Below are positions 1 to 5,777 of a DNA stretch of 6,439 nt, piece by piece. This stretch comes from Bacillota bacterium. GTDB lineage: Bacteria > Bacillota > Clostridia > Peptostreptococcales > Anaerovoracaceae. The stretch spans positions 1 through 6,439 of the forward strand of contig JAEXBK010000136.1 in NCBI GenBank assembly GCA_023394035.1, written 5' to 3'. The notes below the pieces were generated by a model. The model made no database searches, was not told where the DNA came from, and was given only the letters and a program-made list of their open reading frames with translations. A program made the translations under genes and the position numbers. The first letter of the stretch is position 1. Every line of letters begins with the position of its first letter.

Positions 1-666
1 ATTTATACGCGTGCTGTGCCTGTCTCCGAAAAGAAGCACGGCATCTCTCGGCAAGTCGCTTTCGGATATTACACCGCTTCTCAATGCGTCATCTATATCG
101 TGATTTATGTATGCTATTCTGTCGCTAAGGCGTACAACACTTCCCTCTGCAGTTCCCGGAATTCCTTTGCCCGAATGGTTAAGGATGCCGTCCCGGACCT
201 CCCATGTTAGATTAAGCCCTTCCCTATCGCGAGAAGATTCGAGCAGATCAACTACTCTCAGGCTCTGTTCGTTATGTCTGAAGCCTCCGGGATATATTTC
301 GTTTAATATGTATTCACCGTTGTGTCCAAATGGTGTATGACCCAAATCGTGACCGAGAGCTATTGCCTCCGTCAGGTCTTCATTCAGAGAAAGAGCGCGC
401 GTTATGGTTCTCGCCACCTGACTTACCTCAAGTGTGTGCGTCAGGCGGGTTCTGTAGTGATCTCCGTCACTTCCGAGAAATACCTGAGTCTTATGCATGA
501 GCCGTCTGAACGATTTACCGTGTATTATTCTGTCTCTGTCGCGCTGATATTCACTGCGTACCGCACACGGCTCCTCAAAAAAGGCTCTGCCTTTGGAATC
601 GGCTGATTTTGATGCGTAAACCGAAAGGCTGCGTTCTTTTTCTTCTATATCTTTTCTGAGCAGCAT
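1..666 (-). CDS. dgt: Deoxyguanosinetriphosphate triphosphohydrolase-like HD protein, 3' end cut by window edge
   Basis: Translating the - strand from the ATG at 666-664 gives 222 residues with no stop before the window edge; homologues run to roughly 330-340, so about one third is missing. The family hydrolyses dNTPs to the deoxynucleoside plus triphosphate in the cytoplasm. The HD-superfamily metal ligands are visible: H77 (in RLTHTLEV), H106-D107 (in GHDLGHTPFGH) and D182 (in RLSDRIAYINHDIDDA). Other family blocks are RDRDRIIHGKSFRRLMHKTQ (43-62), RTRLTHTLEVSQVARTI (72-88) and RHNEQSLRVV (130-139). The start lies 2 bp after the dut stop. A GGGG at the very end of dut, 7 nt upstream, favours ATG over an in-frame TTG at 672-670, which would sit only 2 nt from it. 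Substrate preference (dGTP or broad) cannot be read from sequence. In many clostridia dnaG and rpoD follow this gene, which would lie beyond position 1 (inference). Confidence 0.95.
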   Translation of the reverse strand, partial: MLLRKDIEEKERSLSVYASKSADSKGRAFFEEPCAVRSEYQRDRDRIIHGKSFRRLMHKTQVFLGSDGDHYRTRLTHTLEVSQVARTITRALSLNEDLTEAIALGHDLGHTPFGHNGEYILNEIYPGGFRHNEQSLRVVDLLESSRDREGLNLTWEVRDGILNHSGKGIPGTAEGSVVRLSDRIAYINHDIDDALRSGVISESDLPRDAVLLFGDRHSTRIN

Positions 667-668
667 AA

Positions 669-1100
669 TCAAACCCCACTGTGGCCGAAGCCGCCTTCAC
701 CTCGCTCGGTAGAGCTGAGTGAATCGGCAAGCTCAAACTCGCATGCTTCAAACTTGCTGACTACAGCCTGAGCGATTCTTTCCGCATTTTTGACGGTAAA
801 ATCCGAATCCCCCCAGTTTATGAGAGGAACCTTTATCTCTCCGCGATAATCAGCGTCTATCGTTCCTATGCCGTTTACAAGCCCTATACCGTGTTTGACG
901 GCAAGACCCGATCTTGCACGAATCTGTACTTCAAAGCCCTCTGGAATTTCCATAAATATTCCTGTAGGTACAAGCGCCCTTTCTCCCGGTTTAAGAACTA
1001 TATCATTGTCCGGCAAATAGGCGGGAAGATCAAAGCCCGCTGACTGGCTTGTAGCATATGAAGGCATTATTCCGCTTTTTGAAACTATCTTTATTTTCAT
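669..1100 (-). CDS. dut: dUTP diphosphatase (dUTPase)
   Basis: Homotrimeric-type dUTPase that converts dUTP to dUMP and pyrophosphate, keeping uracil out of DNA and feeding thymidylate synthesis. At 143 aa it has normal length, and all five family motifs are present in order: AGFDL (21-25), RSGLA (63-67), GTIDADYRGEIKV (79-91) with the presumed catalytic Asp at D82, ERIAQ (107-111), and the C-terminal arm RGEGGFGHSG (133-142) that closes over the nucleotide. The ATG at 1100-1098 is preceded by AGAGG with a 5-nt spacer, located in the last codons of the M16 peptidase gene, whose TAA stop is 1 bp upstream. The TGA stop is 2 bp from the dgt start. This packing implies co-transcription and probably translational coupling on both sides. 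Nothing is missing or unusual in the active site, so it should be a functional enzyme. Confidence 0.97.
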   Translation of the reverse strand: MKIKIVSKSGIMPSYATSQSAGFDLPAYLPDNDIVLKPGERALVPTGIFMEIPEGFEVQIRARSGLAVKHGIGLVNGIGTIDADYRGEIKVPLINWGDSDFTVKNAERIAQAVVSKFEACEFELADSLSSTERGEGGFGHSGV

Positions 1101-1101
1101 G

Positions 1102-2352
1102 TTATCCTCTCATAAGAGCTTTGACATCTGTTTTTGACGATGATACGACACATGCCGAATATCTGTCAAAATCGCATATAAGAGCTTTTGCTTCGTCTAC
1201 ATCTTCCATTGTTACATCATTGAAGCTTTTTATTATATCGTCAGGAGCATATGCCTTGTCAAGCAATAAAAGGTTTTTCCCGTTCTTAAACATTACTCCC
1301 GCAGTGCTTTCAAGCGAAAATATATAGGATGACTTGAGCTGTTCTCTTGAAGATTCAAGCTCTTCTGCAGTTATTCCTCTGTCAGAAAGTGTGTTCAGCT
1401 CTTCGCGTATACCGTTTATTGCACTTCTAAGCTTATCGTGACCTATACCTGCGTAAATCGAGTAATAGCCGTCATTTGTAAATGATGCGTTCATCGAGTA
1501 TACGGAATACGCAAGCCCTTTCTGCTCTCGGATGTTCTGGAAAAGCCTCGAGCTCATGCTTCCGCCCATGGCGTTGTTAAGCACTGAAAGTGCATAATAC
1601 CTCTTATCGTCTATTCCTACACCTTGAGTTGCAAGGCATATGTGCGTCTGGGCGATGTCTTTTTTGACGGATTTGTATCCCGGAGTATAGGCTTCGTCTT
1701 TTTTATCGGTTTTAATTTGGGCTTTCCCAAGCTCCGTAAATTTGTCTGAATAATAATCTATCAGGCGTTCCTCATCAAAATTACCTGCTACCGAAATTAC
1801 GATCCTGTCCGTGGTATATTTTTCTTTTACGTAGGAACGCATAACATTGCTCGTTATACGGCTTAAGCTCGTAGGCGTTCCGAGAACTGAATTGCCTATG
1901 CTTCTGCCCTTGAATACAAGGGTTTCGGCATTTTCGTGAGCAACATCATCCGGAGTATCCCTGTTCATCTTGATTTCTTCACATATCACGAGGCGTTCTC
2001 TATCCAACTCATTCTTCTCAAACAATGAGTTTGTGAGCATATCGACAAGAACATCGGCAGCTTTTTCCATGTTTTCACTTGTAGTCTTTACATAGTAGCA
2101 TGTAGCTTCCTTGCCTGTGAAGGCGTTTATCTGTCCACCTATTGCATCTATCTCCGACGCGATCTGCTTTGCTGTTCTGTTCTTTGTTCCCTTGAACATC
2201 ATGTGCTCAATAAAGTGTGATATTCCCGAATATTTATCTTCCTCATCGACAGCGCCGTTGCCTACCCATATTCCCGTTGCTACGGAATGGACATGAGGCA
2301 TATATTCTGTAACAAGCCTTACTCCGCTTGGCAGGTTTATTATGTTAACCAA
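1102..2352 (-). CDS. M16B-family zinc metallopeptidase (processing-peptidase / YmxG-like), TTG start
   Basis: The protein has 416 aa with the inverted zinc motif HFIEH at 46-50: H46 and H50 as ligands, E49 as catalytic base. The distal Glu ligand is E126 in CEEIKM, 80 residues after H46, which is the spacing of mitochondrial processing peptidase beta. The second half carries the M16B block GGSMSSRLFQNIREQKGLAY followed by SVYS. There is no signal peptide or membrane segment, so it should be cytoplasmic. It resembles B. subtilis YmxG/MlpA; the true substrates of this bacterial group are poorly defined. Translation begins at a TTG that directly follows the TAA stop of the upstream MBL gene. A GGAGG 8 nt upstream supports this start, and the next in-frame Met (residue 18) would cut into the first strand. 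The adjacency of an M16 peptidase and dut is familiar from clostridia. Confidence 0.93.
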   Translation of the reverse strand: MVNIINLPSGVRLVTEYMPHVHSVATGIWVGNGAVDEEDKYSGISHFIEHMMFKGTKNRTAKQIASEIDAIGGQINAFTGKEATCYYVKTTSENMEKAADVLVDMLTNSLFEKNELDRERLVICEEIKMNRDTPDDVAHENAETLVFKGRSIGNSVLGTPTSLSRITSNVMRSYVKEKYTTDRIVISVAGNFDEERLIDYYSDKFTELGKAQIKTDKKDEAYTPGYKSVKKDIAQTHICLATQGVGIDDKRYYALSVLNNAMGGSMSSRLFQNIREQKGLAYSVYSMNASFTNDGYYSIYAGIGHDKLRSAINGIREELNTLSDRGITAEELESSREQLKSSYIFSLESTAGVMFKNGKNLLLLDKAYAPDDIIKSFNDVTMEDVDEAKALICDFDRYSACVVSSSKTDVKALMRG

Positions 2353-3303
2353 TTATCTTTCCTCCGTATCGCTGATATATTTATTAATGTAGCTCCTTAT
2401 GATATGCCCTGCATTCTCCGTAAAGGCTTCTCTCGGCTGAGCTGCCGCACGCTGCTTTGTCCAGTGCATTTCATCGTACTTTTTCATCATTTCTTCCATT
2501 GATGCACCGTCTTTGTACATACCTGCAAATATCCGCTGTTCGGATGAAGCTGTTTCTATATATCTGTCAAAATACTCGTCAGTAAAAAATTCAGGTATGT
2601 GACCGTAGTGACTCCCGATCAAAGATTTCGCCTTCAGACTCTTGCACTTTAGTGCAGAAGCTATGGAATCATCAAAGCTCTTTAGTATGGCTGATGAAAC
2701 AAGGTCAGGTCTTCTTAATACTCCCGTGCTCTCCGAAATAAAAAGTATCTTTTCCGGAAGCAGCATAAAGCTCATCGAGCAGTCCGTATGTCCCGGAGTT
2801 TCATATGCCGTTATCGTTTTTGAGCCTATATTGATGCTGTCTCCGTCTTTCAGGATAATGTCGACCCTCATACCGTCGGCTGTAATATCAAAGCCCGCTT
2901 CTTCCTCCGGCTGATATGCTTTCTTGGCAGCCGTACCGAGCTTTACCATTAAGGCTTTTGCGCCTTCGCTCCTGAATACCTTTGCCGCCTTTTCAGCACC
3001 GCACACCTTTACATCAGGCCATTCTTTTATTATATAAGGCAATGCTCCGATGTGATCGTAGTGAGAGTGAGAAACAAAAACATAGTCTACCGAATCGTAG
3101 CCCCATTCTTTTAGCTGTTTCTTTGTGTATTCTATCATTTTACCGCCGCAGTATGCCATTCCGCAATCATACATGGCAGTTTTTCCGCCGCAGTCTATCA
3201 GATAAACGTCTCCGCCTTCTCCTGCCGTAACACGCACTATGCCGACCGGAAGATCATATCTGTCATATCCTTCAAATTGTTCGTATATAGAATTAGTGTT
3301 CAT
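2353..3303 (-). CDS. Metallo-beta-lactamase-fold hydrolase, substrate unknown
   Basis: The protein has 316 aa, with an MBL domain over about residues 18-240 and a helical C-terminal tail. The metal motif HSHYDH (79-84) supplies H79, H81, D83 and H84. H172 lies in ETPGHT, and the closing His is in GSHYGH (H232 or H235). The position that normally holds the bridging Asp appears to be E191 in FISESTG. With the other ligands intact the protein probably still binds two metals, but the centre may differ. No signal peptide is seen, so it is probably cytoplasmic. The ATG at 3303-3301 has AAGGA with a 7-nt spacer. The gene start overlaps the 3' end of the transporter gene by 11 bp, and its stop touches the TTG of the M16 gene. 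The family covers thioesterases, lactonases, glyoxalase II-like enzymes and nucleases, and no specific reaction can be assigned here. Confidence 0.88.
   Translation of the reverse strand: MNTNSIYEQFEGYDRYDLPVGIVRVTAGEGGDVYLIDCGGKTAMYDCGMAYCGGKMIEYTKKQLKEWGYDSVDYVFVSHSHYDHIGALPYIIKEWPDVKVCGAEKAAKVFRSEGAKALMVKLGTAAKKAYQPEEEAGFDITADGMRVDIILKDGDSINIGSKTITAYETPGHTDCSMSFMLLPEKILFISESTGVLRRPDLVSSAILKSFDDSIASALKCKSLKAKSLIGSHYGHIPEFFTDEYFDRYIETASSEQRIFAGMYKDGASMEEMMKKYDEMHWTKQRAAAQPREAFTENAGHIIRSYINKYISDTEER
2361..2365 (-). promoter_or_regulatory. Ribosome binding site that fixes the TTG start of the M16 peptidase
   Basis: On the - strand GGAGG lies inside the last codons of the MBL hydrolase gene, followed by an 8-nt spacer and then TTG. 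The TAA stop of the upstream gene touches the TTG. There is no in-frame ATG near the site, so this Shine-Dalgarno sequence is the main reason for choosing TTG. Confidence 0.75.
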
Positions 3304-4339
3304 TTTTTCTTCCTTCCGATACCGTCTTAATAAAGTTCAAGGTAAGCAATATTATTATCATTATACCGAAGTATCCTTCGATAGGATAAATATATGCTAC
3401 CATATTCTTAAATCCGGCAAGACCGATAATAAATGCAATTGCAGAAAGTCCGGCAAGAATAGCCTTCCTGTGCTTTACCCTTAAGCTGTTTGTCGAAGCG
3501 TAAAAGCATGATGTTGCAGATGAATATATCGAAATGAACAGCACCGCTGCAACGACAAGTTCAACAGGCTTTGATAGCTTTCCTGCAAAACCGAGCAAAG
3601 GCAGGTCGAGCAAATCGGACATATTTCTGTCCTTCTGCATCGCCGCTACAAGTACTATGCAAAGCAGTGCAAGCATTATTCCGCCTGCTGCAGCTCCCGG
3701 CAGAGCCCTCTTCGGTGAATGAGCTCTGATAGATGCCTGTGCGATTATCGGTATACTTCCCATAAAGTTATATGCCACAAAAAGAATCGCCGCAAACGGC
3801 CAACTTCCTGTAAGCGGTGACGGAATTATTACCGATTCGTCTGATACCTTCTTTTCGACAAAGAATGAGACATAAAGGCAAAGTACAATTACTATTATAA
3901 AAAGAACAGGCATTATGAATGCGAGAACTCTTGACACCCTTTCAAAATCTCCAAGCACAGTTATAAGGGCAAGGAGTGCAATCAGTATACCGCCGACATA
4001 TTTCGGAAGTCCGAATTTCTGATAGAGCAAAGCACCTCCGGCCGCTGTCATTGAAACCACGGCAAAGTATATAAAAATTTCCGTAATCGTGCTGAGTATA
4101 CGGCGTGATGCTCCATTTTCGATCGGTATTACAATAGTTCCTATGTCGGAGCTCTTCTTCCTTATCGCTATGTAGCAGGCCATACAGCCGAACGCAATGA
4201 ACAAAACAGCTTCTACCGCAAGCCCGTAGTATCCGTCTTTTCCGAACACGCCAAAATATTGCCAGGCTTCGCGTCCCGAAGCAAAGCCGGCTCCCATGAT
4301 AGAGCCGAGGTATACAAGTGCAACGCTTATCGATTTCAT
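3293..4339 (-). CDS. YkvI-family integral membrane transporter-like protein
   Basis: The protein has 348 aa and is strongly hydrophobic. About ten membrane helices are visible by eye near 4-20, 38-58, 82-105, 113-130, 138-160, 180-200, 213-234, 259-282, 291-309 and 318-338. The first helix carries GSIMGAGFASGREAWQYFG, the signature of the YkvI family (COG3949). Its glycine-rich break resembles the unwound first helix of LeuT-fold (APC superfamily) sodium-coupled carriers. The substrate is unknown; an amino acid or similar small organic ion is a reasonable guess from the fold only. The ATG at 4339-4337 overlaps the TGA of the upstream acidic-protein gene (ATGA), with GGGGAG 5 nt upstream. The 3' end overlaps the MBL hydrolase start by 11 bp. 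The three are therefore likely translated in a coupled way. Confidence 0.85.
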   Translation of the reverse strand: MKSISVALVYLGSIMGAGFASGREAWQYFGVFGKDGYYGLAVEAVLFIAFGCMACYIAIRKKSSDIGTIVIPIENGASRRILSTITEIFIYFAVVSMTAAGGALLYQKFGLPKYVGGILIALLALITVLGDFERVSRVLAFIMPVLFIIVIVLCLYVSFFVEKKVSDESVIIPSPLTGSWPFAAILFVAYNFMGSIPIIAQASIRAHSPKRALPGAAAGGIMLALLCIVLVAAMQKDRNMSDLLDLPLLGFAGKLSKPVELVVAAVLFISIYSSATSCFYASTNSLRVKHRKAILAGLSAIAFIIGLAGFKNMVAYIYPIEGYFGIMIIILLTLNFIKTVSEGRKNEH

Positions 4340-4860
4340 GAAAGCTCCCCGATATTAACGATATATTCTTCTAATTCATATGTCTCCGCTCCGGCAAAAT
4401 CAAACGAAAATTCCGTTCCGGTAATAGCTGAATATCTTGATTCAGTTACGGCGTCTCTGACGGAGATATTCTTCGCTTCACCTGTTTCGTCATTTCTCAT
4501 AACGCAGTTTTCCGACAGGCTGTACCATTCTCTGAAGCGTTCTATCTCGTTTGCGAGCTTTGATACAGCAGCTTCATCTTCTTTTGCAGCAGCCATTGAA
4601 AGCGAAACGAAGTTATTCTTAACCGCTTCTATAATTCCGTAGATTTCAACAGATGAATCCGGCAGATGTTCCGTCACATCATAAAAATAGCTTTCCGCAA
4701 GCTCTGAAAAAACCGTCATATCTATGCTTCTGAGAAGTCCTCCGATAGCGTCCGCGTCGATATTTGCATCGGCTTCCATCAAATCTGCAAAGTTCTCAAA
4801 ATATGTAAAATCCTGTCCTTCCTCAATATCGAGGATTTCGTAAAGTTCGTCTAAATTCAT
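4336..4860 (-). CDS. Hypothetical acidic protein, function unknown
   Basis: I do not recognise this 174-aa protein. It is very acidic: by hand count about 40 Asp/Glu against about 10 Lys/Arg, so its isoelectric point should be well below neutral. It has no signal peptide, membrane helix, Cys pair or recognisable catalytic motif, and only one Cys (in SENCVMRND). Residues about 1-125 look mainly helical (for example MNLDELYEILDIEEGQ at the start and KLANEIERFREWYSL in the middle). The C-terminal 45 residues have alternating polar and hydrophobic residues suggesting beta strands. It is probably a real gene: AGGA lies 7 nt upstream of the ATG, it sits 31 bp after murI, its stop overlaps the transporter start, and reading is open throughout. 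It may be a soluble partner or regulator of a neighbour; this is inference from position only. Confidence 0.8.
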   Translation of the reverse strand: MNLDELYEILDIEEGQDFTYFENFADLMEADANIDADAIGGLLRSIDMTVFSELAESYFYDVTEHLPDSSVEIYGIIEAVKNNFVSLSMAAAKEDEAAVSKLANEIERFREWYSLSENCVMRNDETGEAKNISVRDAVTESRYSAITGTEFSFDFAGAETYELEEYIVNIGELS

Positions 4861-4891
4861 ACCTGTTTCCTAATATTCATGTTAATTAAAT

Positions 4892-5704
4892 CTAAATATC
4901 GAGATTCTTGAATTTTATATTCAGTTCTTCTCTGTCCTTACCGAGTATAAGCTTTATCATTTCAACAAAATTATCGGAAAGGTCGCTTGCATAAAAGGTG
5001 CTCTTTGGCGTCCCTTCTCCTGCAAGAAGATCTGCCGTTTCGAGCTCCATCCTGACAGCGGTTGCGACTTCCTTTGATGAACTTATAAGCCTCACACCCG
5101 GATAAAGCCTTGAAAGGTTATCCGCAATAAGCGGATAATGCGTACATCCGAGCACAAGCGTATCTATTTTGTTTTCGCTTATAAAATCGTCAAGATAATG
5201 TCTTATGGTCAGATCCATTATTTCGTTATCTATTATTCCCTCTTCTATGAGAGGTACGATTGCAGGACATGCAACTGATTTTATACTCAGTGAATCATCG
5301 TAGCTCTTTATCTTAGCCTCATATGCTCCCGATCTTACCGTTGCCTTTGTTGCCATGATTCCTATTCTGCTTCCCGAATCGCAAAGCTTTGTGATTTCCC
5401 TTGCCGTAGGAGATATACATCCTATTACGGGAATATCAGGATAAGTGCTCCTTAGCAGCTCAAGAGCCGTAGAGCTTACCGTATTGCACGCTATGACTAT
5501 CATCTTTACATTATTTTTTATGAGGAATTCACCTATTTGAAGTGTGAATTGTTTGATCGTCTGTTCAGATTTTGATCCGTATGGGGTCCTTGCCGTATCT
5601 CCGTAGAAAATGATGCTCTCGTTCGGCAGCAATCTCATAATATGAGGTATGCTCGTCACTCCGCCGATTCCGGAATCAAAAAAACCTATCGGCCTTCCAT
5701 CCAT
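4892..5704 (-). CDS. murI: Glutamate racemase
   Basis: Cofactor-independent racemase that makes D-glutamate from L-glutamate for peptidoglycan precursors, in the cytoplasm. The 270-aa length is normal. The two catalytic cysteines are C73 in IACNT and C187 in LGCTHYPL. The N-terminal substrate loop GFFDSGIGG (7-15) holds the conserved D10-S11, and YGDTARTPYG (34-43) and H189 are also present. The ATG at 5704-5702 has AAAGGA with a 7-nt spacer. It is the first gene of the - strand operon, facing pepF across 66 bp. The TAG stop is 31 bp from the next gene, the widest gap in the operon. The pairing with downstream nucleotide-pool genes suggests a growth-linked operon rather than a dedicated cell-wall cluster. 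Confidence 0.97.
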   Translation of the reverse strand: MDGRPIGFFDSGIGGVTSIPHIMRLLPNESIIFYGDTARTPYGSKSEQTIKQFTLQIGEFLIKNNVKMIVIACNTVSSTALELLRSTYPDIPVIGCISPTAREITKLCDSGSRIGIMATKATVRSGAYEAKIKSYDDSLSIKSVACPAIVPLIEEGIIDNEIMDLTIRHYLDDFISENKIDTLVLGCTHYPLIADNLSRLYPGVRLISSSKEVATAVRMELETADLLAGEGTPKSTFYASDLSDNFVEMIKLILGKDREELNIKFKNLDI

Positions 5705-5725
5705 ATTTTAATCCTTTCAGTTCTG

Positions 5726-5734
5726 TGGTATACT
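5726..5734 (+). promoter_or_regulatory. Candidate extended -10 promoter for pepF
   Basis: TGGTATACT is an extended -10 (TGn followed by TATACT). The -35 region 17 bp upstream (TTTTAA at 5706-5711) is poor, as is common for extended -10 promoters. The predicted start near 5741 would give a leader of about 30 nt carrying the AGGAGG ribosome binding site. It faces, and overlaps the start region of, the murI promoter. Confidence 0.45.
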
Positions 5735-5747
5735 GTCAATATCGTTT

Positions 5748-5777
5748 ATTATACTACATAGGAGGAGCACATGGGAA
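5748..5777 (-). promoter_or_regulatory. Candidate promoter for the murI operon
   Basis: On the - strand a perfect TATAAT lies at 5753-5748, with a weak -35 TTCCCA (4 of 6 matches) at 5777-5772 and an 18-bp spacer. Transcription would begin near 5741, giving a leader of about 37 nt before the murI ATG. The -35 falls inside the first codons of pepF. Only the -10 is convincing; the start point is inferred. Confidence 0.5.
5760..5765 (+). promoter_or_regulatory. Strong ribosome binding site of pepF
   Basis: AGGAGG is followed by a 5-nt spacer and ATG at 5771. This selects that ATG over the in-frame ATG four codons later at 5783. Confidence 0.85.

Larger units (their letters stand above)
1..5741 (-). 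other. Probable seven-gene operon murI to dgt
   Basis: Seven same-strand genes run without a break. Junctions in transcription order are a 31-bp gap, a 4-bp overlap, an 11-bp overlap, 0 bp, 1 bp and 2 bp. No GC-rich hairpin followed by a T-run was seen at any junction. The only good -10 box noticed is upstream of murI. The operon continues past the left edge of the window because dgt is incomplete. Internal promoters within coding sequence cannot be excluded. Confidence 0.75.

Noticed and set aside
322..606. 94-aa + strand open frame
   Set aside because: Antisense to dgt, which has clear HD-domain motifs; the + strand product has no family features. The same holds for the + strand frames at 16-210 and 107-340.
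4259..4642. 127-aa + strand open frame
   Set aside because: It lies antisense across the junction of the acidic-protein and transporter genes, without a good ribosome binding site or recognisable domain; low-complexity Ser/Ala-rich shadow.
4857..4880. Seven-codon open frame (MNIRKQV) between murI and the acidic-protein gene, whose TGA overlaps that gene's ATG
   Set aside because: It has no ribosome binding site of its own and contains the one used by the next gene. Too short to separate from chance.
5734..5739. Perfect TTGACA on the - strand just upstream of murI
   Set aside because: At 16-18 bp downstream there is no acceptable -10 (the best, AAGGAT, matches 3 of 6 and is the ribosome binding site), and the transcript would start at the ATG itself. 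Probably chance.
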